Shown: positions 43,082 through 52,535, numbered from the stretch's first letter. The stretch: 56,500 nucleotides of DNA from an uncultured Clostridia bacterium (GCA_946537885.1 CAMNGC010000013.1:1-56500), one strand, 5' to 3'. Notes: a model not told the origin generated them from the sequence alone. Made by a program: numbers and translations.

Positions 43082-44659
43082 ATGCTTTTTACGTCATACG
43101 GTTTTATAGCATTTATTGCCATACTGTTTGTCGTTTACTATATTGTCCCGAAGAAGTGGCAATGGCCGCTACTGCTTATGGCAAGCGGCGTTTTCTATTG
43201 GATAGCAGATCCCAGGTTCATTATCTTCATCTGTGTCACATCCCTGAGCGCATGGGGAAGCGGTGTGCTTATGGGGAGGATAAACGATGCACAGGATCTC
43301 TATCTTAAGGAGAACAAGGAGACCCTGAGCAAGGAAGAGAAGAAAGCTTACAAGGCTTCCAACAAGAAGCGTAAGTGGCATATCCTTCTTGGTTGTCTTA
43401 TCTTAAATATCGGTATTCTCTCGGTTACCAAATATACGAATTTTGTCATCAATAGCATTAACGACGTAGCTCACACAGGCCTTAAGAATGTGGATCTCAT
43501 TATCCCCATGGGTATTTCGTTCTATACCTTCCAGACTATGAGCTACATAATCGATGCATACAGAGGAACGGTAAAGCCTGAACGTAATCCTTTCAAAGTA
43601 CTGCTGTTCACATCTTTCTTTCCACAGCTGGTGCAGGGCCCGATCAACAGATTCGGTGACCTGTCAAAGAGCCTTTATGAGCCTCATCGCTTCAGCGAAA
43701 AGGTATTCTCGACAGGCCTGATGAGGATCCTCTGGGGTTACTTCAAGAAGCTTGTCGTGGCAGATCGTATCATAGTCGCGGTAACTGCTCTGATACAGGA
43801 CACCGATTCCTACCGGGGCGCATATGTATTTGTTGCCATGTTCTTCTACGCTTTCGAGCTTTATTGTGACTTTACCGGAGGTATTGATATCACCATCGGG
43901 ATCGCACAGGCTCTGGGTATTAATATGAAGGAGAATTTTATCCTCCCCTATTTCTCAAAAGATATCAAAGAATACTGGAATCGCTGGCACATCTCCATGG
44001 GATCCTGGTTCACGGATTATATCTTCTATCCTTTATCAGTGAGCCCCCGTATGCTGAAGCTTTCCAAGTGGTCGCGCGAACATCTGGGTAAGGTGATAGG
44101 TAAGAGGGTGACCGTATATCTGGCGGCTTTTATCGTCTGGTTTACAACAGGTCTCTGGCATGGCGCGGCATGGAATTTTATTGTCTGGGGTCTTATGAAC
44201 TTCGTTGTCATCATGATCTCACAGGAGTTGTCGCTGCTTTATGATAAGTTCCACAAGAAATTCGGGTTTAAGGGCAAGGCTTGGTACAGCGTCTGGGAGA
44301 TAATCAGGACGATCTTCCTCATGAGCCTCATCCGAATGTTCGATTGCTATCGAAATGTTCCCATGACCTTCAAGATGGTCGGAAGTATGCTTACAAGCTT
44401 CAATCTCAAGATCTTCACGGATGGAAGTCTGCTTAAGTTGGGGCTTAATAAATATGATTATTGGGTGTTGCTGGCAGCTCTCGTGATCATACTGTCCGTA
44501 AGTATCTACAAGTATCGCAAGGGTGAGGTCAGGAGCAAACTCTATGAGAAACCCTGGCTCTGGTATGGTGCCATGTCGGCGATGTTCATCGCTATAATCG
44601 TTTTCGGTGCATATGGTATCGGATATGATTCGACGCAGTTTATCTATAATCAGTTCTAA
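43082..44659 (+). CDS. MBOAT family acyltransferase (DltB/AlgI-like)
   Basis: The protein has 525 residues and about eleven helices. It has the MBOAT motifs YCDFTGGIDI, EYWNRWHIS and the catalytic His in LWHGAAWNFIVWG. MBOAT proteins move an acyl group from a cytoplasmic donor across the membrane to a polymer outside; here the donor is probably the carrier protein of the gene before. It matches the AlgI/DltB group. It is followed after 16 bases by the SGNH-like gene. Confidence 0.92.
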   Translation: MLFTSYGFIAFIAILFVVYYIVPKKWQWPLLLMASGVFYWIADPRFIIFICVTSLSAWGSGVLMGRINDAQDLYLKENKETLSKEEKKAYKASNKKRKWHILLGCLILNIGILSVTKYTNFVINSINDVAHTGLKNVDLIIPMGISFYTFQTMSYIIDAYRGTVKPERNPFKVLLFTSFFPQLVQGPINRFGDLSKSLYEPHRFSEKVFSTGLMRILWGYFKKLVVADRIIVAVTALIQDTDSYRGAYVFVAMFFYAFELYCDFTGGIDITIGIAQALGINMKENFILPYFSKDIKEYWNRWHISMGSWFTDYIFYPLSVSPRMLKLSKWSREHLGKVIGKRVTVYLAAFIVWFTTGLWHGAAWNFIVWGLMNFVVIMISQELSLLYDKFHKKFGFKGKAWYSVWEIIRTIFLMSLIRMFDCYRNVPMTFKMVGSMLTSFNLKIFTDGSLLKLGLNKYDYWVLLAALVIILSVSIYKYRKGEVRSKLYEKPWLWYGAMSAMFIAIIVFGAYGIGYDSTQFIYNQF

Positions 44660-44675
44660 AGAAGGGGGCGGGCAG

Positions 44676-45761
44676 ATGACTAAGAAGAGAGCGTTCATCA
44701 TAGTATTCTACATAGTGCTGACAGTGGCGGTTCTATGGTTCCTGCAGCGCCTTTTTATGCCCAAATACCAATATGGTATTGTTGAGGGCGCCATGGCGGC
44801 GGAATATTATGAGGCGGATGAACCGCACGAGGTTCTTTTCGTAGGCGATTGCGAGGTCTATGAGGCCGTCTCGCCTGTAACTCTTTATGAAGAATACGGT
44901 ATCTCAAGTTATATCAGGGGCAGTGCCCAGCAGCTTGTCTGGCAGTCCTACTATCTGCTGGAGGATGCTCTTAAATATGAGACTCCCAAGGTGGTCGTGT
45001 TTAATGTCCTGGCCCTCAAATATGACGAGCCCCAGAGTGAATCCTATAACAGAATGACTCTTGACGGAATGCGTCTGTCCATGACCAAGATCCGTGCGGT
45101 AGAGGAATCTATGACGGATGACGAAAAGCTTATAGAATATATTTTCCCGATCCTTCGTTATCATTCAAGGTGGAGCGATCTTGACAGCGATGACTGGGAT
45201 TATTTATGGGATCGGGACAAAGTAACACATAACGGATACTATATGCGTATCGATATCAAACCAGAGGCAGAATTCCCAGATCCGCCGTTGCTGGCAGACT
45301 ATAAGCTTGGAGACAACGCCATGTACTGGCTCTCAAAGATGGCTGACCTGTGCGAAGAGAACGGTATCGAGCTCGTTCTGATCAAATCGCCCATCCTTTT
45401 CCCTCACTGGTACGATCAGTGGGACGATCAGGTTAGAGCATTTGCGGAAAGCCGCGATCTGACATATATTAACTTTATAGACGATCGTGATGCCATGGGA
45501 CTTGATATGACGCGTGATACCTACGATGCAGGCCTTCATCTGAATAAGACGGGTGCAGAGACCTTTGCCCGCTATTTAGGCGCTATCCTGAATGAGAACT
45601 ATGATCTTACGGATTATCGTGAGGTTCCCGAGGTAGCGCAGCAGTGGGAGGATATCTGTGAAGATTATCATGATATGGCACAAGCTCAGTACGAAGAGAT
45701 CATAGAATACGGATACCTTCGTAACTGGGGTTCTGTGGCAGTTCAACTTGGTCGTCCTTAA
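44676..45761 (+). CDS. Membrane-anchored SGNH-like protein with Cys in place of Ser
   Basis: The protein has 361 residues. An N-terminal helix (residues 5-25) anchors it outside. The SGNH block I reads LFVGDCEVY, with Cys59 at the usual Ser position (codon TGC). Block V is DAGLH (Asp284, His288), followed by NKTGAETFARYL. It sits in the DltD position, where such proteins finish transfer to the wall polymer. A Cys nucleophile would be unusual; alternatively the protein no longer acts as an esterase. ATG 44676 follows AAGGGGGCGGG. Confidence 0.8.
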   Translation: MTKKRAFIIVFYIVLTVAVLWFLQRLFMPKYQYGIVEGAMAAEYYEADEPHEVLFVGDCEVYEAVSPVTLYEEYGISSYIRGSAQQLVWQSYYLLEDALKYETPKVVVFNVLALKYDEPQSESYNRMTLDGMRLSMTKIRAVEESMTDDEKLIEYIFPILRYHSRWSDLDSDDWDYLWDRDKVTHNGYYMRIDIKPEAEFPDPPLLADYKLGDNAMYWLSKMADLCEENGIELVLIKSPILFPHWYDQWDDQVRAFAESRDLTYINFIDDRDAMGLDMTRDTYDAGLHLNKTGAETFARYLGAILNENYDLTDYREVPEVAQQWEDICEDYHDMAQAQYEEIIEYGYLRNWGSVAVQLGRP

Positions 45762-45785
45762 TATCGAAAATAAAAGGAGAATCTT

Positions 45786-46367
45786 ATGCGTAGATTTATC
45801 AGTGTACTAATGACAACAGTGCTTATGGCAGGGTGTCTTGCGGCCTGCTCTTCCGACAGTGATCCTGATTCGGATCCCGTAGTAATATCCGGTCAGACCC
45901 AGGTGAGTGGTGATGCCGACAGTCCGGAAGACGTTGCAGCTACCGGCACTTCTTCTTCGACTGATGCGGGCAGGTTCGATTTTGTCTATAACGGCATTAA
46001 AGTGAGCCTCGGGACAAGCCCCTTTGATGTGGTGGATCAGTTGGGCGACTATAGTCTTTTCGAGTCTGAATCATGTGCATTTCAGGGGACAGATCGCGTA
46101 TATACCTATAATTCATTTGTTTTAAGGAGTTCTCCGGATCCTGACGGTAATGATGTGATCGTATCGATCGAGCTTAAGGATGATACGGTCGAGACGGCAG
46201 AGGGCATTTATATCGGTATGAGCGAGAGTGATGTTACTTCGACCATGGGAGCTGCCGATACAGAGCTTGCCGGCGGTCTTGAATACTCTGAAGGGGACAG
46301 TGTCCTGACCTTTGTTATTAGTGACGGAGCGGTATCCGCTATCAACTATACTTACATTAACGAGTGA
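45786..46367 (+). CDS. Small lipoprotein, last gene of the Dlt-like operon
   Basis: The protein has 193 residues. It has a lipoprotein signal with lipobox LAAC, a Ser/Asp/Thr-rich linker of about 40 residues, and a beta-rich domain with two similar halves (GIKVSLGTSPFDVVDQLG and GIYIGMSESDVTSTMG). Repeats of this type recall small outer-surface binding domains, but I cannot name the family. It starts 24 bases after the SGNH-like gene with AAAAGGAG as ribosome site. Confidence 0.75.
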   Translation: MRRFISVLMTTVLMAGCLAACSSDSDPDSDPVVISGQTQVSGDADSPEDVAATGTSSSTDAGRFDFVYNGIKVSLGTSPFDVVDQLGDYSLFESESCAFQGTDRVYTYNSFVLRSSPDPDGNDVIVSIELKDDTVETAEGIYIGMSESDVTSTMGAADTELAGGLEYSEGDSVLTFVISDGAVSAINYTYINE

Positions 46368-46410
46368 GAATAAAGGAGAATAACGGCGGATTCCGGCGGA
46401 ATAGGGTGTA

Positions 46411-46433
46411 TTTTTAAGAAATTTTCTTAAAAA
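46411..46433. terminator. AT-rich dyad after the lipoprotein gene
   Basis: TTTTTAAGAAA and TTTCTTAAAAA pair almost perfectly around a single base. The dyad is AT-rich and just upstream of the rplM promoter. Termination is possible but the stem is weak. Confidence 0.35.
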
Positions 46434-46435
46434 GC

Positions 46436-46464
46436 TTGACTTAACATGCCTTCGCAAGTATTAT
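46436..46464 (+). promoter_or_regulatory. Promoter of rplM-rpsI
   Basis: TTGACT (46436-46441), 17-base spacer and TATTAT (46459-46464). The region also holds AACATGC/GCATGTT, an inverted repeat around the -10. The 48-base leader to ATG 46512 is short for a full L13 autoregulatory structure. Confidence 0.75.
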
Positions 46465-46511
46465 GTCAAAGCATGTTAAATGACTTTTAATGAAGAAAAG
46501 GAGTAATCATC

Positions 46512-46946
46512 ATGAGCTCATATGTAGCAAAGCCCTCTGATATTGAGAGAAAGTGGCTCGTAATCGATGCTTCCGGCAAGACACTCGGTCGTCTTGCAAC
46601 AGAAGTTGCAAAGCTTCTCCGCGGTAAGCACAAGCCCACATACACACCTTTTATTGACACAGGTGATTATGTAATCGTAGTTAATGCATCTGAGATGGTT
46701 CTTACCGGTAAGAAGCTTGATCAGAAGATGTATCGTCATCATTCCGGTTATGCAGGCGGTCTCAAGGAGATCTCCTACAGAAATCTCATGAACAACAATC
46801 CTGAGAAGGCACTGGAGCTTGCTGTTAAGGGCATGCTTCCCAAGAACTCTCTCGGTCGCCAGATGTTCAAGAAGCTCAAGGTCTATGCAGGTCCTGAGCA
46901 CGATCATCAGGCACAGAAGCCGGAAGTTTACACATTTGAAGGTTAA
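46512..46946 (+). CDS. rplM: 50S ribosomal protein L13
   Basis: The protein has 144 residues, including [44 protein letters not shown] and [18 protein letters not shown], all conserved in L13. The ribosome site is AAAAGGAG. It forms the usual operon with rpsI, 19 bases downstream. Codon choice is strongly biased, as expected of a highly expressed gene. Confidence 0.98.
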   Translation: MSSYVAKPSDIERKWLVIDASGKTLGRLATEVAKLLRGKHKPTYTPFIDTGDYVIVVNASEMVLTGKKLDQKMYRHHSGYAGGLKEISYRNLMNNNPEKALELAVKGMLPKNSLGRQMFKKLKVYAGPEHDHQAQKPEVYTFEG

Positions 46947-46965
46947 TCGGGAGGAGTAACGCAAT

Positions 46966-47373
46966 ATGGCTAAGAAAGCTAATAAGGTATATTTTTACGG
47001 CACAGGCCGCAGGAAGAACGCAGTTGCATGCGTGCGTCTTGTTCCCGGAACAGGTAAGGTCACGATCAATGACAGAGACATCGATGATTATTTCGGTCTT
47101 GATACACTGAAGCTCATCGTAAACCAGCCCTTTGCTGCTACAGCTACAGAGGGTAAGTTCGATGTAATCGCTAAGGCTGTCGGCGGCGGAATCTCCGGTC
47201 AGGCCGGCGCTATCCGTCACGGTATTTCCCGCGCTCTCGTAGAGGCTGATGCTGATGCATACAAGGCAACACTTAAGGCAGCAGGCTTCCTCACACGTGA
47301 TGCTCGTATGAAGGAGAGAAAGAAGTACGGCTTGAAGAAGGCTCGTAAGGCTTCTCAGTTCTCCAAGCGTTAA
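46966..47373 (+). CDS. rpsI: 30S ribosomal protein S9
   Basis: The protein has 135 residues, with [15 protein letters not shown] near the start, a central [19 protein letters not shown], and the C-terminal [17 protein letters not shown] tail that reaches the decoding site. The ribosome site is GGGAGGAG. It pairs with rplM and is followed by a strong terminator. Confidence 0.98.
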   Translation: MAKKANKVYFYGTGRRKNAVACVRLVPGTGKVTINDRDIDDYFGLDTLKLIVNQPFAATATEGKFDVIAKAVGGGISGQAGAIRHGISRALVEADADAYKATLKAAGFLTRDARMKERKKYGLKKARKASQFSKR

Positions 47374-47401
47374 TCGCCGGATCAATTTGATGCTTTATCA
47401 G

Positions 47402-47435
47402 ATCCCCGCGGATATGAAGTCCGCGGGGATTTTTG
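47402..47435 (+). terminator. Terminator of rplM-rpsI
   Basis: ATCCCCGCGGA and TCCGCGGGGAT form an 11-bp perfect stem followed by TTTTTG. Confidence 0.95.
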
Positions 47436-47600
47436 TATGGGGGCGAGCGGGGCCTTAAGGTTTGTTTGAAAAAGCGCCGACTTTAAACGGAACTTAACCA
47501 CTACTGACTACCTTGCTAACCCGACTATGAGCTGTGATCTACGGCAACACGAATATGCTATAATTAGTAAAGTGTTCATTATTTCGGGGGGGCAGGTGTT

Positions 47601-48347
47601 TTGAACATCGATTCAAGACATTTCGATAAGAACAGCATGAGACGCGCAATTGCCGTTATGTTGTGCGTTATCGTAAATGTTGCCCTTTCCCGGATGATCT
47701 ACTATTACGAGATCCCTTTATATCTGGATACTATCGGAACTATTACGGCATCCGCTCTCGGCGGCCTGTTGCCCGGTATAATGACTGCTGTTCTGACTAA
47801 TATCCTGTGTTCGTTCTATAACAGCTATTCTCTCTATTACACGATGATAAGCCTTGCGGTTGCCATATGTTCAGCTTATTTTTGGGGAAATGAGAAATAC
47901 AAAAAGAAGGGGCTGACCGCCATTTTCGTTATGGGGCTGGGACTTATAAGCGGTCTTTTGGGCACGGCTATCCAGTGGATACTTTTCAGGGACACGCAGT
48001 TCGAAAAAGTCTCGAGCATGTCGGAAAAGCTGACTGATATCATGGGGATACCCTACTGGGGCAGCGTGTCTTTGGTCAACAGCGGACTTAACATAATTGA
48101 TAAGCTCATATCGGTAATCGCAGCGATGCTGATCATAAGGCTCGTTCCTCAGCATATCAAACGAAGCATATGGATCAGCGGTTGGAAACAGAAACCACTA
48201 AGTAATTCAGAGCTGCAGATGCTTAAGAAGAGGGGGGAGGAGAAATATTCTCTTAACAGAAGGATGACCTATCTGATGCTTTTTGCCTCCGTCTCTATAG
48301 CCGTTATCATGGCTTTCATCTGCTTTTCAGTAGCGATGACGACTTGA
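47601..48347 (+). CDS. N-terminal membrane part of a split sensor protein
   Basis: The frame codes 248 residues with about six helices. The first five (residues 14-160) look like the ECF-S-like membrane domain at the front of large clostridial HD-domain sensors (LYLDTIGTITASALGGLLPGIMTAVLTN). A sixth begins RRMTYLMLFASVSIAVIMAF. The frame stops at once after that helix, and the next frame takes up the outer sensor loop. TTG at 47601 is the only good start, with GGGGGGGCAGG upstream and TGCTATAAT at 47556-47564. It is probably one gene broken by a frameshift or deletion. Confidence 0.6.
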   Translation: MNIDSRHFDKNSMRRAIAVMLCVIVNVALSRMIYYYEIPLYLDTIGTITASALGGLLPGIMTAVLTNILCSFYNSYSLYYTMISLAVAICSAYFWGNEKYKKKGLTAIFVMGLGLISGLLGTAIQWILFRDTQFEKVSSMSEKLTDIMGIPYWGSVSLVNSGLNIIDKLISVIAAMLIIRLVPQHIKRSIWISGWKQKPLSNSELQMLKKRGEEKYSLNRRMTYLMLFASVSIAVIMAFICFSVAMTT

Positions 48348-49510
48348 AGAAAACTGCTTCGATAGACGATATCGTGGTGATAGAAGGCGCGGAGAGTCTT
48401 CTATCCGAGTTGGTCAATGGCGGGGAAGTCGACACGCTGGAAAAAGATAATGTCTATATATCTTTTACACCGGTCTTTAATGAAGATGGCACCCTTGTGG
48501 CTTATAGCTGCGCCAGAGCATCTCTTGTTCAGGCACAAAGCTATATGGGGACATTTACACTTCAGGTTCTGATCGTTTTCGCCGGCTTCCTGATCCTCAT
48601 AGTGGCATATGGTATGTGCTTTGCCGGATATAACATGATCTTCCCGATCGAAAGTATGGTTACATGCACCGATAATTTTATTCAGGAAGGCTCTGATCAG
48701 CAGGCCCTTGATTCGAGTGTCCGTAAGCTCAGATCCCTTAACATTCGAACCGGAGACGAGATAGAGGATCTTTATCTGGCGATCTGTAAGATGGCGTCTG
48801 ACATGACCGAGCAGATGAGAGAACTCAGGTATTATTCCGAAGCGACAGCGCAGATGCAGAACGGCCTGATCATAACGATGGCGGACATGGTCGAGAGCAG
48901 GGATTCGGATACCGGCGCTCATGTACAAAAGACGGCCGCTTACGTAAAGATAATTCTGGATGGCCTTAAACGTAAGGGCTATTATGCCGAGAAACTGACG
49001 CCGAAATACATGGTGGATGTAGTAATGTCAGCGCCTCTTCACGATGTCGGGAAGATCAGCATATCCGATACAGTCCTCAATAAACCCGGTAAGCTGACTG
49101 ATGAAGAATACGAGATCATGAAGACTCATACGACAGCCGGCAAGCTCATTATCGAAAAGGCCATAAGCACGGCTCACGGCGAGAGCTATCTGAGAGAAGC
49201 AAGAAATATGGCAGGCTACCACCATGAACGCTGGGACGGAAAGGGCTATCCCGAGGGCCTTCACGGGGAGATCATTCCCCTGTCTGCCAGAATAATGGCG
49301 GTGGCGGATGTTTTCGATGCACTGACATCTCCTCGCGTTTATAAGCCTGCTTTCCCTTTGGAGAAGGCTGTAAGTATCATCAAGGAAGGCAGCGGAACTC
49401 AGTTCGATCCCAAGTGTGTGGAGGTCTTTTTCGAGTCAATGACCGAAGTAAAGAAAGTCCTGAGAAAATATAACGAGCAGGAAGGAGCAACGGATGCTGG
49501 AGAGATTTAG
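48344..49510 (+). CDS. HD-GYP domain protein, C-terminal part of the split sensor
   Basis: The frame codes 388 residues. Residues 1-75 look like the end of an extracytoplasmic sensor domain, then a helix (75-98), a HAMP-like linker and an HD-GYP domain with HDVGKI, HTTAGKLI, YHHERWDGKGYP and DVFDAL. HD-GYP enzymes hydrolyse cyclic di-GMP or related dinucleotides. The TTG start overlaps the previous stop (TTGA) and has no clear ribosome site, so expression depends on coupling or the gene is disrupted. The next HD-GYP gene overlaps its end by 17 bases. Confidence 0.7.
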   Translation: MKKTASIDDIVVIEGAESLLSELVNGGEVDTLEKDNVYISFTPVFNEDGTLVAYSCARASLVQAQSYMGTFTLQVLIVFAGFLILIVAYGMCFAGYNMIFPIESMVTCTDNFIQEGSDQQALDSSVRKLRSLNIRTGDEIEDLYLAICKMASDMTEQMRELRYYSEATAQMQNGLIITMADMVESRDSDTGAHVQKTAAYVKIILDGLKRKGYYAEKLTPKYMVDVVMSAPLHDVGKISISDTVLNKPGKLTDEEYEIMKTHTTAGKLIIEKAISTAHGESYLREARNMAGYHHERWDGKGYPEGLHGEIIPLSARIMAVADVFDALTSPRVYKPAFPLEKAVSIIKEGSGTQFDPKCVEVFFESMTEVKKVLRKYNEQEGATDAGEI

Positions 49511-51869
49511 GGAATATCAGTTGGATCTGATGCTTGTGATGATAGGCATCTGCGGGATCACCACGCTTTTCTCCTGTCTTACCCGTACTATTACGGCCAG
49601 GAGAAAGTTCGCCTTGCTGGTATCCGAGATCTCTGCTACCGTCCTCATGATCGCAGACCGCTTTGCTTATATCTACAGGGGAAACGAATCAGATCTTGGC
49701 TATTATATGGTAAGGATAACCAATTTTCTGGTCTTTCTTACTACGATTCTGACTCTCGGAGGCTTTAATCTCTTCCTGGAGGACCTTTTCGTTAATGAGG
49801 GCAAACAGCCCAAGGCTCCTCGCGGGATCAGGCTATCCAAGCTGCTTATCATTCTGGGGTTGGCACTGGTCGTTTTATCGCAGTTTACGGGCATGTATTA
49901 TACTTTCGATGAGCATAATCTCTATCAGAGAGCTTCGCTCTTTCCTCTGTCCTATGTGATACCTCTTGTGATATTGCTGCTTCAGCTGGCGGATGCTGTC
50001 AAGTTCCGTAAAACTCTTCGAAAAGGTCTTCTGATCCCGATCATCCTCTTCCCGATGCTGTCTCTCCTGGCATCGGCAGTACAGGCTTTGTTCTATGGGG
50101 TATCGCTTACCAATATCACCATTGTTGCCGTAGTTGTAATGCTCTATATCTTCGTGCTGGTGGACAGTAACAGCAGCGCAGAGATAAGGACGCGCAATGA
50201 ACTGGAACGTTTAAGCGCCGAGAGGACACGGCTCGAGTCCCTTCTGACGACCGCGTCCAAGGCTTTCTCGACAGTTATCGATTCCAGACGCGGCAAGAAG
50301 GCGGGGCACTCGCTTCGTGTAGCCGAATACTCCCGCAAGATCGCAGAACTGGCAGGAAAGAGTGACGAAGAATGCACTGAGATCTATTGCGCCGCTCTCA
50401 TGCACGATGTCGGCAAGCTCAAGATCCCCCCCTTTGACGTGGCGCCTAACGGAAAGCTCACGGAGGAGCAGTACAGGCTCTATACCGAGTATACGAGTCT
50501 GGGCGGAATGATGCTGGCAGACGAGGGAAAGAGAAATATCTTAAGTGACGCTGCCCAGTATCATCATGAGTGGTATGACGGCAGCGGTTATCCCGATAAG
50601 CTTAAGGGGGAGAAGATCCCGGATGTGGCAAGGATAATCGCCATAGCAGATTCCTACGATAAGATGACGACCAAAGCCCGTTACCGCAACAAGCTTCTCG
50701 GGAGACGTGTTCGTGAGGAGTTTATAACGGGAGCCGGCAGCAAATATGATCCCGTCTATTCCAAGATCATGCTTCAGATGATAGATTCCGGAACAGTCGG
50801 CATTGAGGATAAACAGATCGTCGGCGGAGATCGGGACTTTGCCGACAGCCTTGAATGTGGAGCTTATAAGAGCGCCATAACAAGCGGGCTGCGGGTCTCG
50901 CGCGAGATCAGCAGACTGAGCTTTGATGTGAAGAAGGATGAGAATGCGGAATTCTCGAATGTATCCATGATCCTTTTCGATTCGCTGGATGGTATCGTAC
51001 ATGACAGCGAGAGAGCCATAAAGGATAATCGCTATGTGGAATATGGCGAGATCTGGTTTGATGGGCATTATATCTGCACTATGGCTCGTAATATTGAGGC
51101 GAAGGTCACAAAGGTCGAGGACGACTCCATTGACGAAGCCCGGCATGAAGTGGAATATGCCAAGGCAGGAGACCATGTCAGCTTAAAGCTCAGGAGCAAG
51201 GGCTTGTTGGTGGAAGTGCTTATGTCCTTCCCGGAGAACTTCCGCTATGCGATGCTGAGCCTTACCGGTGAGAACTGTTCCATCAGTAATATCAGGAACG
51301 AGTCGCTCGGCGTCAGGCTCTCCGAGGATGATATTCCCAGGATCTCCGAAGCGGTCAGCTACATAAACAGGTTGGAATCCGATCTTAAGAATGTCCAGGT
51401 AGACGGACAACGCTCGGCTTATACAGAGGCTGTCAAGATCGAGGACGGAATGAGGATAGATTTCCATTCCATGAGCCTTCCTACAGCGGAATTGGTCTGG
51501 CACTGTCCCGCGATCCTTCTTTTCAGTTCTGAAGATGGTAAGATTGGAGGAGAGAGTTATAACGAACTTGCGCTCATAAGGCTTGACGGCGAGATCGAGG
51601 ATAACAATTCTATGGCAGATAATTCGTTGAATGTCAGCAAAGATGAGACTTTCGACGGTTGGGATCAGTGGAAGGCAGATAACAAAAAGGGTAGGGAGTT
51701 CTCTGTGAACTTCAGACTGGGGAAGGATAAAGTGACTCTCTTTGCGCACAATGCGGGCCTGCATATTAGAGCCGAGTCCCGTTTCCGGCGGGGCAAGAGC
51801 GACATATATGCTGCGATAACGGGAGACCGTTGTGCATTGACGGATATAAGAGTGATCAAAATAGAGTGA
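49494..51869 (+). CDS. Membrane HD-GYP protein with a long C-terminal region
   Basis: The protein has 791 residues. Seven or eight helices fill residues 10-230. A short coiled coil (ELERLSAERTRLESLL) leads to an HD-GYP domain (residues 260-430: HSLRVAEYSR, MHDVGKLKIP, YHHEWYDGSGYP, IADSYDKMT). The last 350 residues appear beta-rich and are unlike the usual HD-GYP layout; two similar jelly-roll-like stretches may be present (VSMILFDSLDGIVHD, AILLFSSEDGKIGG). It overlaps the previous HD-GYP gene by 17 bases and has AAGGAG about 6 bases before the ATG. It probably degrades a cyclic dinucleotide in response to a membrane signal. Confidence 0.85.
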   Translation: MLERFREYQLDLMLVMIGICGITTLFSCLTRTITARRKFALLVSEISATVLMIADRFAYIYRGNESDLGYYMVRITNFLVFLTTILTLGGFNLFLEDLFVNEGKQPKAPRGIRLSKLLIILGLALVVLSQFTGMYYTFDEHNLYQRASLFPLSYVIPLVILLLQLADAVKFRKTLRKGLLIPIILFPMLSLLASAVQALFYGVSLTNITIVAVVVMLYIFVLVDSNSSAEIRTRNELERLSAERTRLESLLTTASKAFSTVIDSRRGKKAGHSLRVAEYSRKIAELAGKSDEECTEIYCAALMHDVGKLKIPPFDVAPNGKLTEEQYRLYTEYTSLGGMMLADEGKRNILSDAAQYHHEWYDGSGYPDKLKGEKIPDVARIIAIADSYDKMTTKARYRNKLLGRRVREEFITGAGSKYDPVYSKIMLQMIDSGTVGIEDKQIVGGDRDFADSLECGAYKSAITSGLRVSREISRLSFDVKKDENAEFSNVSMILFDSLDGIVHDSERAIKDNRYVEYGEIWFDGHYICTMARNIEAKVTKVEDDSIDEARHEVEYAKAGDHVSLKLRSKGLLVEVLMSFPENFRYAMLSLTGENCSISNIRNESLGVRLSEDDIPRISEAVSYINRLESDLKNVQVDGQRSAYTEAVKIEDGMRIDFHSMSLPTAELVWHCPAILLFSSEDGKIGGESYNELALIRLDGEIEDNNSMADNSLNVSKDETFDGWDQWKADNKKGREFSVNFRLGKDKVTLFAHNAGLHIRAESRFRRGKSDIYAAITGDRCALTDIRVIKIE

Positions 51870-51884
51870 AGAAGGAGATCGAAA

Positions 51885-52535
51885 ATGCGTTACGACAGAA
51901 GTTACAGGAATCAGGTATTCTGGGATAAGGACCATTCAATAAGTCTCGCAGAGCTTATCGAAATGATCAAGCAGGAGATGTATGAACGTAAGCACGGCGG
52001 TGGCGTCGCTTATCCTCCGAAGACGGACGACAGTGAGACCTTGCGCAAGGGGGGACTTGGGACAATAGTGCTGGTCATTGTTGCGGCGCTTGTGGCTTTT
52101 CTCATAAAACGCGACGGGCTTGTCGCCCTGATCGTCGGTTTTATGTGTTTCTTTATCGGATTTACGATCACGGCCTTTATTATTGTTTACAACAGACTCT
52201 ATGTAAGACCTGCCCGTATGACTCAGGAAGTCAGTGCCAAATGCATCGGCCACAGTCTTACGAATTCTGACGGCCACATGCTCAGAAGCCCTGTCTTCAG
52301 CTATTATTACGCCGGCAGAAATTACACGGCTTATACAGGCAATTACGGCAGCGGAAGAAAGATCCCTGCCATCGGGACTGATGTTACCATTAAGATCGAT
52401 CCGGAAGATCCCATGGAGCTTAAATGGAGTGATTCATCTACAAAGAGCAGCTTTATTTTTGCAAGCTTGGTGTGCGGGATAGTCTTTATAGGCGAGATAG
52501 GCATGCTCCTTATGGTGTTGACGAGAATGAAGTGA
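51885..52535 (+). CDS. DUF3592-like membrane protein
   Basis: The protein has 216 residues. It has two helices near residues 58-74 and 79-103, then a small beta domain (SAKCIGHSLTNSDGHML, SPVFSYYYAGRNYTAYTG, IGTDVTIKIDPEDPMEL) typical of DUF3592, and a third helix at the end. Function unknown. It follows the HD-GYP gene by 15 bases with AAGGAG as ribosome site, so it is probably co-transcribed. Confidence 0.75.
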   Translation: MRYDRSYRNQVFWDKDHSISLAELIEMIKQEMYERKHGGGVAYPPKTDDSETLRKGGLGTIVLVIVAALVAFLIKRDGLVALIVGFMCFFIGFTITAFIIVYNRLYVRPARMTQEVSAKCIGHSLTNSDGHMLRSPVFSYYYAGRNYTAYTGNYGSGRKIPAIGTDVTIKIDPEDPMELKWSDSSTKSSFIFASLVCGIVFIGEIGMLLMVLTRMK

